Shown piece after piece: positions 9,158 through 16,744 of a stretch of DNA of 41,283 nucleotides (its first letter is position 1; the number at the start of each line of letters is the position of its first letter). The notes beneath the pieces are model-generated. The model was not told the DNA's origin. It searched no databases and saw only the letters and a list, made by a program, of their open reading frames with translations. This stretch comes from Robiginitomaculum sp. (GTDB lineage: Bacteria > Pseudomonadota > Alphaproteobacteria > Caulobacterales > Maricaulaceae), in contig JALWSB010000165.1 of NCBI GenBank assembly GCA_027080345.1, forward strand, positions 1 to 41,283, written 5' to 3'. Both the position numbers and the translations under genes were made by a program.

Positions 9158-10323
9158 TGATGGATAACGCTTTGGATTTCCCCCTGCCGGACTGGTACAC
9201 CGAAGAAGACATCAACATTTTTCGTGATGCCACTTTTGGTTTCTACGAACGTGAATGCGCCCCCCATTCGGAGCGCTGGCGCAAACAGGGCATCGTTGAT
9301 CGCGAAACCTGGAACAAAGCCGGGGCGATGGGTCTTTTATGCGCCTCCATGCCCGAAGAGTATGGCGGCGCGGGCGGTGATTACCGCCATGAAATGATCA
9401 TTATGGAAGAGCTGCACCGCGCCGGGGTCGATGGCTTTGGCATTTCCTTGCACAACGCCATTGTCGCCCCCTACATCCTGCATTACGGCACCGAAGAGCA
9501 AAAACGAAAATGGCTGCCCAAACTGGCGTCCGGCGAAATGGTCGGGGCCATTGCCATGACCGAGCCGGGGGCCGGATCAGATTTGCAGGGCATACGCACC
9601 CGCGCGCAAAAAACCGGTAATGGCTATGTGCTGAACGGCGCCAAAACCTTTATCACCAATGGCGGCACCGCCAATCTGATCATTGTTGTTGCCAAAACCG
9701 GCGCGGATGAAGGGGCCAAAGGCGTCTCCTTGATGGTCGTTGAAACAGACGGCGCGGAAGGCTTCAAACGCGGGCGCAATCTCGACAAGATCGGCAATCA
9801 TGCGCAAGATACCTCCGAGCTTTTCTTTGATGATGTAGAGCTGCCGGCCGATGCGCTTTTAGGCACTGAAGAGGGCCAGGGCTTTTACCAATTGATGGAG
9901 CAATTGCCGCAAGAACGCTTGAACATTGCGGTACAGGCTGTGGCCGCCATGGAACATGCCTTGCGCGAAACCATATCTTACGCCAAAGAACGCACGGCTT
10001 TCAAAAAACCGATCATGGCGTTTCAGAATACCCAGTTCAAACTTGCCGAATGCAAAACCAAGGCAACTGTGGCCAAAACCTTCACCTATCATTGCGCCGA
10101 ACGCCTCCTCAAAGGCGAGCTCGACGCCACCACCGCCTCGATGGCCAAATACTGGGTTTCGGAAGTCGAAGGCGAGGTTATGGACGAATGCCTGCAACTT
10201 TTTGGCGGCTATGGCTATATGGAAGAATACCCCATCGCGCGGATGTTTACCGACGCCCGCGTGCAACGCATTTACGGTGGCACCAACGAGATCATGAAAC
10301 TTCTGATCGCGAGGTCGCTGTGA
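9157..10323 (+). CDS. Acyl-CoA dehydrogenase, long-chain/isovaleryl type
   Basis: Classic-length dehydrogenase of 388 residues. Visible features are AIAMTEPGAGSDLQGI (FAD/substrate loop), AKTFITNGG, and a C-terminal FGGYGYMEEYPIARMFTDARVQ and IYGGTNEIMKLLIARSL. The position of the usual medium-chain catalytic Glu is Gly (YGGTNEI). Instead a Glu lies in LPQERLNIA (Glu253), as in long-chain and isovaleryl-CoA dehydrogenases. The track start is a TTG. I prefer ATG 9157, which shares one base with the upstream stop (TGATG). Part of the LiuR-linked operon, acting on acyl-CoA with ETF as electron acceptor. Confidence 0.9.
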   Translation: MMDNALDFPLPDWYTEEDINIFRDATFGFYERECAPHSERWRKQGIVDRETWNKAGAMGLLCASMPEEYGGAGGDYRHEMIIMEELHRAGVDGFGISLHNAIVAPYILHYGTEEQKRKWLPKLASGEMVGAIAMTEPGAGSDLQGIRTRAQKTGNGYVLNGAKTFITNGGTANLIIVVAKTGADEGAKGVSLMVVETDGAEGFKRGRNLDKIGNHAQDTSELFFDDVELPADALLGTEEGQGFYQLMEQLPQERLNIAVQAVAAMEHALRETISYAKERTAFKKPIMAFQNTQFKLAECKTKATVAKTFTYHCAERLLKGELDATTASMAKYWVSEVEGEVMDECLQLFGGYGYMEEYPIARMFTDARVQRIYGGTNEIMKLLIARSL

Positions 10324-10332
10324 TGGCAATTG

Positions 10333-10378
10333 CCCCCTCCGTCGGCTTCGCCGCCACCTCCCCCGCTTGCGGGGGAGG
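10333..10378 (+). repeat. Palindromic repeat family E, copy 1
   Basis: CCCCCTCCGTCGGCTTCGCC followed by GCCACCTCCCCCGCTTGCGG and GGGAGG. It contains two hairpins (GGCTTCGCC and CCCCCGCTTGCGGGGG). It recurs inverted at 10621-10665 and direct at 11014-11059. Directly after the stop of the second acyl-CoA dehydrogenase. Confidence 0.85.
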
Positions 10379-10409
10379 AAAACAGAGCGGGCGACCTTTG
10401 CTCCCCCGT

Positions 10410-10451
10410 CCTCATCCTGAGGTGCCCGGCGCAAGCCGGGCCTCGAAGGAG
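10410..10451. repeat. Palindromic repeat family B
   Basis: CCTCATCCTGAGGTGCCCGG, a GCAA loop, then GCCGGGCCTCGAAGGA. The hairpin is GCCCGGC-GCAA-GCCGGGC. A relaxed relative (TTATGCTGAGG to CTCGAAGCATGG) is at about 22172-22210 in the repeat cluster. Confidence 0.7.
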
Positions 10452-10505
10452 GGGAGAGCTGGCCGCGCAGCGGTCTTAAGGAGACAGGCCCGTTTCTTAT
10501 TCAAT

Positions 10506-10575
10506 CGTCATTCCGATGAAAATCGGAATCCAGAACAAAGTCACAACTGGATTCCGGCCTCCGCCGGAATGACGG
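10506..10575. repeat. BIME-like pair of family D palindromes
   Basis: Two palindromic units face each other. CGTCATTCCGATGAAAATCG...ATCCAG (10506-10533) and CTGGATTCCGGCCTCCGCCG...GACGG (10547-10575) are separated by 13 bases. The same architecture with a 13-base centre is at 15022-15090. The 10324-10668 gap holds only repeats and no credible gene. Confidence 0.85.
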
Positions 10576-10620
10576 CCACCTCCCTTAGTTGCGAGGAAGG
10601 AAAGGTAAGCCTCTTTTTAT

Positions 10621-10665
10621 CCTCCCCCGTTCACGGGGGAGGTGCCCTGAAAGGGCGGAGGGGGG
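10621..10665 (-). repeat. Palindromic repeat family E, copy 2 (inverted); supplies a ribosome site
   Basis: CCTCCCCCGTTCACGGGGGA, then GGTGCCCTGAAAGGGCGGAG and GGGGG. This is the inverted form of copy 1. Its GGAGG end lies a few bases before the ATG at 10669, so the repeat itself provides the Shine-Dalgarno of the DUF559 gene. Confidence 0.85.
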
Positions 10666-10668
10666 ATC

Positions 10669-11139
10669 ATGCGTGAAGCAGAAACCAACGCAAGAAAACT
10701 GGCTCGGCAATTACGCACGAACATGACAAAAGCCGAAATTATACTTTGGGCACAGTTAAAAGGCCGAAGGGTGAACGGGAACAAAATTCACAGGCAATTG
10801 CCAATTGGCCCCTATATTGCTGATTTCGCCTGCAAGACCGGAATGCTGGTTATTGAGGTGGATGGGGCAACCCATTCAACAAATGCGCAAATTAATCATG
10901 ATGCACAGCGTACAAAATTTCTGGAAGCGCAAGGCTGGCAGGTTTTGCGAATCAGCAACTTAGACATTTATGAAAACCTCAATGGCGTTTTGGAAGCTAT
11001 TGCTTCTAAACTCCCCCCTCCGTCGGCTTCGCCGCCACCTCCCCCGTTTACGGGGGAGGAGACCTCCCCAATGACTGACGCTTATATTTATGACGCTGTG
11101 CCTTATGCAAACCGATTTTCTGGCGGAGGAAAAACATGA
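10669..11139 (+). CDS. DUF559 (Vsr/restriction-endonuclease-fold) protein
   Basis: Residues 1 to about 115 are a DUF559 domain: ARKLARQLRTNMTKAEIILW, LKGRRVNGNKIHRQLPIGPY, IADFACKTGMLVIEVDGATH, then FLEAQGWQVLRISNLDI. The D-F...I-E-V-D-G..H pattern is that of Vsr/PD-(D/E)XK-like nucleases, though DUF559 activity is generally unproven. The last 40 residues are translated repeat (LPPPSASPPPPPFTGEE) and a duplicated thiolase start ([10 protein letters not shown]), so the native C-terminus probably lies near ASKL. It is bracketed by inverted family E palindromes, and its ribosome site is repeat-derived. The stop overlaps the next start (ATGA). Base composition is more AT-rich than the flanking operon. 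Confidence 0.8.
   Translation: MREAETNARKLARQLRTNMTKAEIILWAQLKGRRVNGNKIHRQLPIGPYIADFACKTGMLVIEVDGATHSTNAQINHDAQRTKFLEAQGWQVLRISNLDIYENLNGVLEAIASKLPPPSASPPPPPFTGEETSPMTDAYIYDAVPYANRFSGGGKT
11014..11059 (+). repeat. Palindromic repeat family E, copy 3 (inside the DUF559 ORF)
   Basis: CCCCCTCCGTCGGCTTCGCC, then GCCACCTCCCCCGTTTACGG and GGGAGG, in the same orientation as copy 1. It is translated as the proline-rich tail of the DUF559 ORF. Its GGGGGAGGAG end would supply the ribosome site of the duplicated thiolase start at 11071. Confidence 0.85.
11057..11100 (+). repeat. 44-bp direct repeat, copy 1 (thiolase start)
   Basis: AGGAGACCTCCCCAATGACT...GACGCTGTG matches 11546-11589 at 42 of 44 positions. 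It contains the ribosome site and the first ten codons of the thiolase, then diverges sharply at 11101-11102. Confidence 0.9.
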
Positions 11140-11567
11140 AGTGTGCAAAACACAATAGCAAGGCAGCGGTCGGCATATGCAAAAGGTGCTATCGAGGAAT
11201 ATGTGCAGATTGCGTCAATAAGTTGGGTACAGATTTTGGCATATATTGCAGCAATAAATGCAAAACTGCATCTATTAATATAGAAAAACTAGTTAGAAAA
11301 AATGTAGAAACAAACACAAAAGTATCATATGTTCATACAATAACCATGTATTTGCTCTTTATTGTTTCAATTATTCTTATGTTCTACGGATTATTTGGAA
11401 CTTTAACAGGTACATGGCCATTAATTGTAGTTTTTTTAATTGGATTGTTGTTCTTTGGTTTTGGACTTGCCTATGCGCGCTGGATCAAGGCAACCAGGTC
11501 AATCGGCAAAAAAATAGATCAAGAGCGTTCAACCTCAACCGGACAAGGAGACCTCCCCCATGACTGA
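11136..11567 (+). CDS. AT-rich ORF: B-box-like zinc-binding N-terminus and two membrane helices
   Basis: 143 residues, function not recognised. Residues 1-45 carry a Cys/His array ([30 protein letters not shown]) with the look of a B-box or related zinc finger. Then come two hydrophobic helices, [17 protein letters not shown] (about 70-87) and [20 protein letters not shown] (about 94-113), and a charged tail. It is likely an inner-membrane protein with a cytoplasmic zinc domain. GGAGGAAAAAC precedes ATG. Codon and base use are markedly AT-rich compared with the genes on both sides. Its 3' end overlaps the thiolase start by 8 nt, and it lies between the two 44-bp repeats, pointing to insertion into the operon. 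Confidence 0.65.
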   Translation: MKCAKHNSKAAVGICKRCYRGICADCVNKLGTDFGIYCSNKCKTASINIEKLVRKNVETNTKVSYVHTITMYLLFIVSIILMFYGLFGTLTGTWPLIVVFLIGLLFFGFGLAYARWIKATRSIGKKIDQERSTSTGQGDLPHD

Positions 11568-11589
11568 TGCTTATATTTATGACGCTGTG
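11546..11589 (+). repeat. 44-bp direct repeat, copy 2 (intact thiolase start)
   Basis: Second copy, which continues into the full thiolase. The two mismatches to copy 1 lie just before the ATG and at a silent GAC/GAT codon. Confidence 0.9.
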
Positions 11590-12765
11590 CGCACCCCGCG
11601 CGGCAAAAAGAAAAATGGTTCTTTGCACGAAATTACCGCTTTGCAACTGGCCACCCAGCAATTGCAGGCGGTGCGCGACCGTAACGATCTGGACACCTCA
11701 CTCGTCGATGACGTGATTTTGGGTTGCGTCACCCCGGTTGGTGAAGAAGGGGCGAATATCGCCCGCTCGGCGGTGATCAATGCCAATTATGCCGAGACAA
11801 CGGCGGGCTTCCAGATCAACCGCTTTTGCGCCTCGGCGCTCGAAGCGTGCAATCTGGGCGCCGCCAAGGTGATGTGCGGCGAGGCGGATTTCGTGGTTGC
11901 TGGCGGCGTTGAAGCCATGAGCCGCGTACCCATGGGCTCGGACGGCGGCGCCATGGGTGTGGACCCGGAAATTGCCTTTGATCATAACATCGTGCCGCAA
12001 GGGGTGTCCGCCGACCTGATCGCCACAAAGTATGGTTTTTCCCGCGATGATGTGGACGCATATGCAGTCGAGAGTCAAAAGCGCGCCGCCGCCGCCTGGA
12101 AAGACGGCCGCTTCAAAAAATCGGTTGTGCCGGTCAAGGACCAGCTTGGCCTGACCATATTGGATCATGACGAGCACATGCGTCCGGGCACCGATATGCA
12201 AAGCCTTGGCGGGCTGAACTCCGCCTTTCAGGCATTAGCCGAATTTGTCGGCCTCGACAGCGTCGCCATCCAGAAATACCCGGAAGTGGAATATATCAAT
12301 TTTGTCCACACCGGCGGCAATTCCTCAGGGATAGTTGATGGCGCTTCGGCCGTCCTCATTGGTTCCAAAGAAGCGGGGGAAAAGGCGGGCCTGAAACCAC
12401 GCGCGCGCATGCGCTCCATGGCCTCTATCGGCTCGGAGCCAACCATCATGCTCACCGGCCCGATTTCCGTTACCGAAAAGGCGCTCAGAAAAGCCGGTAT
12501 GGAGGTTGGCGATATTGACTTGTGGGAGCTGAACGAAGCCTTCGCTTCGGTGGTGTTGCGCCACCAGCAATATTTCCACATCGACCCGGCCATCATGAAC
12601 GTCAATGGCGGGGCCATCGCCATGGGCCACCCCCTGGGGGCCACCGGGGCGATGATTTTGGGCACGGTTCTTGATGAAATGGAACGTCAGGACAAAGCCA
12701 CCGGCCTTGCCACCTTGTGTGTCGGCGGCGGTATGGGCACGGCAACGATTATCGAGCGGGTGTGA
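11560..12765 (+). CDS. Acetyl-CoA acyltransferase (thiolase), beta-oxidation partner
   Basis: 401-residue thiolase. The nucleophile is Cys90 in [30 protein letters not shown] contains the catalytic histidine, and [12 protein letters not shown] carries the second cysteine. GGAGACC lies ahead of ATG 11560. The FadJ-like alpha subunit starts 40 nt downstream, the usual alpha/beta pairing of the beta-oxidation complex. Together they take enoyl-CoA to acetyl-CoA plus a shortened acyl-CoA. The promoter-proximal part of the operon is now separated from this gene by the repeat/DUF559/AT-rich insert, so it may depend on read-through or on a promoter within the insert. Confidence 0.92.
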   Translation: MTDAYIYDAVRTPRGKKKNGSLHEITALQLATQQLQAVRDRNDLDTSLVDDVILGCVTPVGEEGANIARSAVINANYAETTAGFQINRFCASALEACNLGAAKVMCGEADFVVAGGVEAMSRVPMGSDGGAMGVDPEIAFDHNIVPQGVSADLIATKYGFSRDDVDAYAVESQKRAAAAWKDGRFKKSVVPVKDQLGLTILDHDEHMRPGTDMQSLGGLNSAFQALAEFVGLDSVAIQKYPEVEYINFVHTGGNSSGIVDGASAVLIGSKEAGEKAGLKPRARMRSMASIGSEPTIMLTGPISVTEKALRKAGMEVGDIDLWELNEAFASVVLRHQQYFHIDPAIMNVNGGAIAMGHPLGATGAMILGTVLDEMERQDKATGLATLCVGGGMGTATIIERV

Positions 12766-12805
12766 TGCTCAGCCGTCAAACCAGCTTCACAAGAAGGAAA
12801 AACCA

Positions 12806-15007
12806 ATGAAACATTTTACACTTGAAACCGACAAAGACGGCATCGCCCTCATTACCTTTGACAGCCCCGATGTGAGCATGAATGTCATCTCGCCATCCGT
12901 GGTCGAGGAAATGGAAGAATGGGTTGAGGCGATCACCAATAATGCCGCCATTACCGGCGTGGTCATCACCTCTGGCAAGAGCAATTCTTTTTGCGCCGGG
13001 GCCGATCTTTCCGGCCTTGGCAGCACATTTGCTGATTTGGCCAAACTCTCCGCCGAAAAACGCAATGAAAAACTTTATAACGAGCTGTTCAGGCTCAATG
13101 CGGTTTTGCGCAAGCTTGAAACCTGCGGCAAGCCGGTCGCGGCGGCGATTAACGCGCTGGCGCTCGGCGGCGGGCTGGAAATTACCCTGGCCTGTCACTA
13201 TCGTATCGCCGCATCTGATAATGCCAAACTTAAACTTGGCCTGCCCGAAGCCATGGTCGGCGTTTTGCCCGGCGGCGGCGGCACCCAGCGCCTGCCGCGT
13301 CTGATCGGGGCCATGAATGCCTTCGATCTGATGATGCAGGGCAAAATGATCAAGGCCGACAAGGCGCTGGCGCTCGGCGTCATCCATGAAACCGCCCCCG
13401 GCGCGAAATTGGTGGACAAAGCCACAGCCTGGGTGAAAGCCAACCCGGACGCCAAACAGCCCTGGGACGGCGAAAAATTTCGTCTTCCCGGCGGGGGGCC
13501 CTACCACCCCAAGGGCGCACAAACCTTTATGGGTGTGGCGCCAATGATCCGCAAAAACACCTACGGTAATTACCCGGCCCAGCGTTATATTCTGTCATGC
13601 GTTTATGAAGGCCTGCAGGTCGATATGGACGCCGGATTGCGCATTGAAACGCGCTATTTTACCAAATTGATGCAGCGCCCGGAAAGCCGCAATATGATCC
13701 GCTCGCTATTCTTGTCAAAACAGGCCTTGGAAAAAGGCAGCGCCCGGCCCGCCGGGCAGAAAAAAGGCGCGGTCAACAAAATCGCTGTCATTGGCGCCGG
13801 GTTTATGGGCGCAGGCATTGCCTATGTTTCCGCCATGGCGGGTATCGAAGTTGCGCTGGTCGATATCGACATGGCCGGCGCGGAAAAAGGCAAGGCCTTT
13901 GCGCAAAAAGAGCTGGAGAAACGCGTTAGCCGCAAAAAAATGGATCAGGCCAAGGCCGATGCCATTTTGGCGCGCATCACCCCGACCACCGATTACAGCG
14001 TCATGAAAGATGTCGATCTGGTGGTCGAAGCGGTGTTTGAAAACCGCGAGCTGAAAGCCAAAATCACCAAAATGGCCGAAGAGCATATGCCAAAAGACGC
14101 CATATTTGGCTCCAACACCTCGACTTTGCCAATTACGGGCCTCGCCGAAGCCAGCAAACGGCCGCAAAATTTTATCGGCATCCACTTCTTTTCGCCGGTA
14201 CATAAAATGATGCTGGTCGAGCTGATCGTTGGTGAAAAAACCTCTGATTACGCCATCTCGCGGGCGCTCGACTTTGTCACCAAAATCCGCAAAACGCCGA
14301 TTGTGGTTTCTGACACGCGGGGCTTTTACGCCAATCGCTGTGTGATGCGCTATATCGAACAGGGCATGGCGCTCCTCTCCGAAGGGGTGTATCCGGCGCT
14401 GATCGAAAACGGCGCGCGCATGGCCGGCATGCCGGTCGGGCCGCTTTCATTGCAGGACGAAGTGGCGATCGATCTTGGTTATAAAATCATCAAACAAACC
14501 GAGGCCGATCTTGGCGACGATGCCTTCAAAGGCCCGACCGCGCCTATTCTCATCGCCATGATCGAAAAATATGATCGCAAGGGGCGCAAAAACGGCAAAG
14601 GCTTTTATGATTACAGCGAGGATGGCAAAAAACGCCTGTGGCCGGAGCTTTCGCAATTTGCCCTGAACGGGGTTTTGCCCGAAGACAAACAGCCCACACC
14701 GGCCTATATCAAAGAGCGTATTTTATACGCCCAGGCGCTGGAAGCGGCGCGCTGTATGGAAGAAGGCATCGTCAAAGACCCGCGCGAGGCTGATGTCGCC
14801 TCTATTTTGGGGTGGGGGTTTGCGCCCTATACCGGCGGTGTTTTATCTTACATCGACACCATTGGCGCAGCGAATTTTGTCAAACGCGCCGATGAATTGG
14901 CCAAAATCAGCGCCGACATGTATGGCGTGCCGGACCTTCTGCGCGACATGGCCAAAACCGGCGAGACGTTTTACAGCCGCTTTGGCAAGGACAAAAAAGC
15001 GGCGTGA
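12806..15007 (+). CDS. fadJ: Multifunctional enoyl-CoA hydratase / 3-hydroxyacyl-CoA dehydrogenase (FadJ-like)
   Basis: 733 residues. The N-terminal crotonase domain (1 to about 200) has both catalytic glutamates, GGGLEITLAC (Glu125) and GLPEAMVGVLPG (Glu148). Their 23-residue spacing is what I recall for FadJ rather than the 20 of FadB. From about 325 comes the NAD-binding Rossmann domain (KIAVIGAGFMGAGIAYVS), then the 3-hydroxyacyl-CoA dehydrogenase motif IHFFSPVHKMMLVELIVG and two C-terminal helical domains. The track ORF opens 45 codons too early. The start is ATG 12806 (MKHFTLETDKDG) with AAGGAAAAA before it. It acts with the preceding thiolase. Confidence 0.92.
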   Translation: MKHFTLETDKDGIALITFDSPDVSMNVISPSVVEEMEEWVEAITNNAAITGVVITSGKSNSFCAGADLSGLGSTFADLAKLSAEKRNEKLYNELFRLNAVLRKLETCGKPVAAAINALALGGGLEITLACHYRIAASDNAKLKLGLPEAMVGVLPGGGGTQRLPRLIGAMNAFDLMMQGKMIKADKALALGVIHETAPGAKLVDKATAWVKANPDAKQPWDGEKFRLPGGGPYHPKGAQTFMGVAPMIRKNTYGNYPAQRYILSCVYEGLQVDMDAGLRIETRYFTKLMQRPESRNMIRSLFLSKQALEKGSARPAGQKKGAVNKIAVIGAGFMGAGIAYVSAMAGIEVALVDIDMAGAEKGKAFAQKELEKRVSRKKMDQAKADAILARITPTTDYSVMKDVDLVVEAVFENRELKAKITKMAEEHMPKDAIFGSNTSTLPITGLAEASKRPQNFIGIHFFSPVHKMMLVELIVGEKTSDYAISRALDFVTKIRKTPIVVSDTRGFYANRCVMRYIEQGMALLSEGVYPALIENGARMAGMPVGPLSLQDEVAIDLGYKIIKQTEADLGDDAFKGPTAPILIAMIEKYDRKGRKNGKGFYDYSEDGKKRLWPELSQFALNGVLPEDKQPTPAYIKERILYAQALEAARCMEEGIVKDPREADVASILGWGFAPYTGGVLSYIDTIGAANFVKRADELAKISADMYGVPDLLRDMAKTGETFYSRFGKDKKAA

Positions 15008-15021
15008 AGGTAGACTTAAAG

Positions 15022-15090
15022 CGTCATTCCGGCGAAAGCCGGAATCCAGTATAACGTCAGTACTGGACCCCGATTTTCATCGGGGTGACG
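15022..15090. repeat. BIME-like pair of family D palindromes, second locus
   Basis: CGTCATTCCGGCGAAAGCCG...ATCCAG (15022-15049) and CTGGACCCCGATTTTCATCG...TGACG (15063-15090) face each other across 13 bases, the same layout as 10506-10575. It lies 14 bases after the fadJ stop and marks the boundary to the AT-rich island. Confidence 0.85.
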
Positions 15091-15120
15091 AGTAAGTTTG
15101 GTACTATAATTCCATCAATC

Positions 15121-15157
15121 AAAAAGGCATGGGCACATACACATCCATGCCTTTTTT
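15121..15157. terminator. Bidirectional rho-independent terminator
   Basis: AAAAAGGCATGG (15121-15132) pairs perfectly with CCATGCCTTTTT (15145-15156) around a 12-base loop. There is a T-run on the plus strand and an A-run on the other side. It probably ends the fadJ transcript. Confidence 0.85.
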
Positions 15158-15278
15158 ATTACTCTCAGGCAAAAAGAGGTCGAGTTCCCGTTCAAGTCGT
15201 AAATATTCACACCCTATTGACTTTAATTTATAAAGAACCATATCGGATTCTTGAACCCAAAACAATGGAGGACAAATA

Positions 15279-15587
15279 ATGTCTATTTCAGAATCCGATT
15301 TATATGATGTTGCTATGCTTACCATGGCTCAGTGTCAAAATGGTGAAATAACTACATCAAATTTAATTATGGAACTTGAAGAATACTTTCTACCAGATGG
15401 TCATGATGCAGCTATCTTAACTGGGAGAAATGACTCACACTTTTCTCAAAAAGTACGAAATATAAAGTCACATAAAACAAGCCCCACAAACCCCATTGCA
15501 CAAGGTTTAGTCGAGGATATAAAGGATGGTATGAAAATAACCGACGCCGGACGCAAATATCTTCGCTCCTTAGGGCACAATATCTAA
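15279..15587 (+). CDS. Hypothetical protein, winged-helix-like, AT-rich island
   Basis: 102 residues, not confidently assigned. The pattern is DLYDVAMLTMAQCQNGEITT, LIMELEEYFLPDGHDAAILT, GRNDSHFSQKVRNIKSHK, then LVEDIKDGMKITDAGRKYL. It resembles the small winged-helix units found with some restriction endonucleases (Mrr-N-like), in which a helix-turn-helix is followed by a 'sKVRNl-SHk' strand and a terminal 'iTeaGr.yL'. GGAGGACAAATA precedes ATG 15279. It overlaps tail to tail by 4 nt with the methyltransferase gene on the other strand. Base use is AT-rich like that gene. No cleavage motif is visible, so a DNA-binding or regulatory partner is more likely than a nuclease. Confidence 0.65.
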   Translation: MSISESDLYDVAMLTMAQCQNGEITTSNLIMELEEYFLPDGHDAAILTGRNDSHFSQKVRNIKSHKTSPTNPIAQGLVEDIKDGMKITDAGRKYLRSLGHNI

Positions 15588-16171
15588 GATTTGTAACCGG
15601 GTGGAAGCCAATTTAATTCTGTATTCATAGAAGTTGTCTTATCCCAGACAAACCAAGCATAAGCTGTCGTACCGGACCCGCCGGTCCTAATACCGTTCGG
15701 GTAAAAAGTGATACGTTCTGAAAAGACCCACACACGTGTCGGAGGTGTTACTTGAAATATGCTACGGCATCGCTTTGCGCTTTCGAGAAATGCCAATCTT
15801 AGTAGCAATGCTACTTTTTGATCAGCAAGCTCAAGTGCATGATGTAGGAATTGCTCTGCAGAATTATATGGTGGATTAGTAATTATATTTTTAGTTTTTC
15901 TAGATGATGACAAAAAGTCTAAGTTTGCTTCTCCATAACCACGATCATATAAATCAGAGGAGTAAACTTGATTCCCGTTTCGCAGAAGTGTTTCAGACAT
16001 CGCCCCATCGCCGCAGGCACATTCCCAAATTTCACCAGCAAACGTTTCATTATCGATCAATGCGCGAGTTGCCCACTCAGGGGTCGGGTAGAAATCTGGC
16101 CCATCAAGGTCCGCATACCTCTTTACTGGAGGCTGATAAGATCTATTTAATGAATAACCTATATCTGCCAT
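15584..16171 (-). CDS. DNA N6-adenine methyltransferase, phage/orphan type
   Basis: 195 residues from ATG 16171 (MADIGYSLNRSYQ), preceded by AGGAGAG. The track start is seven codons too early. Motif I (SAM binding) is WECACGDGAMSETLL. The catalytic motif IV is NPPY at 99-102 (IITNPPYNSAEQF), the DPPY-class signature of adenine-N6 methyltransferases. YPTPEWATRALID near the N-terminus is frequent in phage-encoded relatives. There is no target recognition domain of type I size and no adjacent endonuclease, so it looks like an orphan or phage-derived enzyme. It lies in an AT-rich patch, tail to tail with the winged-helix-like gene. Confidence 0.85.
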   Translation of the reverse strand: MADIGYSLNRSYQPPVKRYADLDGPDFYPTPEWATRALIDNETFAGEIWECACGDGAMSETLLRNGNQVYSSDLYDRGYGEANLDFLSSSRKTKNIITNPPYNSAEQFLHHALELADQKVALLLRLAFLESAKRCRSIFQVTPPTRVWVFSERITFYPNGIRTGGSGTTAYAWFVWDKTTSMNTELNWLPPGYKS

Positions 16172-16264
16172 TTTTACTCTCCTACCAATCAAACGACGCT
16201 ACTTTGGTAAATGAATCGTAAATTATGTTGGAAATTCCCGACAATAAAGCGATCTGAACACAGG

Positions 16265-16297
16265 CGGGGGCAAGAGAAATCTTGTCCCCGTCTTTTT
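16265..16297 (+). terminator. Rho-independent terminator, plus strand
   Basis: CGGGGGCAAGA, loop GAAA, TCTTGTCCCCG (11-bp stem with one G-T pair), followed by TCTTTTT. It reads on the plus strand, but no complete plus-strand gene ends just before it. It lies 21 bases ahead of the next start codon. Confidence 0.85.
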
Positions 16298-16318
16298 GTT
16301 TGGCGTCATAATCGCCGC

Positions 16319-16744
16319 ATGGAAAACAAACAACAGACCTTGCCGGACTGGCAGATGATCCGCGAGGATTGGGAAAGCGGCATGCGCAATATCACCTGCG
16401 CGCAAAAACATGGCATCAGCGTTTCCACCCTGTACAGGCATCGGATTCAAGGCTCCTGGCAACGCGGCGGTGTATCGGGGCTGGAGGCCCAGCGCCGCGC
16501 CGTGCAAACTTTGTGCACCGCCCTTGAAGAGGCCTATAAAGCCGGTGATCAGGCCAGCATCAGCCGCCTGGCCAGCGCCCTTTCCATGGCCGCAGGGCGC
16601 CTGACAAGCGCCCATGAACTGGCCGACAAAACCAAAACTTCAGCCGACGATGATGGTCATGACGCGCCCGATGATATGCGCGGGGCGTTGCGTGAGAAAA
16701 TCAGCCAGCTTCTGGCTCAGGATGACGACGCATCCGAGGCATAA
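16319..16744 (+). CDS. Small HTH protein, terminase-small-subunit-like
   Basis: 141 residues from ATG 16319 (MENKQQTLPDWQMIREDWE). The track start runs back through the terminator and is not credible. Residues 12-50 form a homeodomain-like helix-turn-helix (WESGMRNITCAQKHGISVST then LYRHRIQGSW), as in phage terminase small subunits and IS/Tn regulators. Two further helices (AVQTLCTALEEAYKAGDQAS, ISRLASALSMAAGRLTSAHE) and an acidic tail follow. No terminase large subunit or other phage gene is nearby, so it is probably a resident DNA-binding protein. There is no Shine-Dalgarno. A CATAAT 7 bases before the ATG suggests a leaderless transcript. The 3' end overlaps the amidohydrolase by 28 nt. 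Confidence 0.7.
   Translation: MENKQQTLPDWQMIREDWESGMRNITCAQKHGISVSTLYRHRIQGSWQRGGVSGLEAQRRAVQTLCTALEEAYKAGDQASISRLASALSMAAGRLTSAHELADKTKTSADDDGHDAPDDMRGALREKISQLLAQDDDASEA

Noticed and set aside
15119-15325. 68-residue minus-strand ORF in the AT-rich gap before 15279
   Set aside because: Its last codons are the terminator hairpin, it overlaps the start of the better-supported ORF, and no ribosome site or family pattern is seen. It cannot be fully excluded.
16319-16744. Prophage start (terminase small subunit)
   Set aside because: No large subunit, portal, capsid or integrase gene follows. The next gene is a chromosomal amidohydrolase on the other strand.
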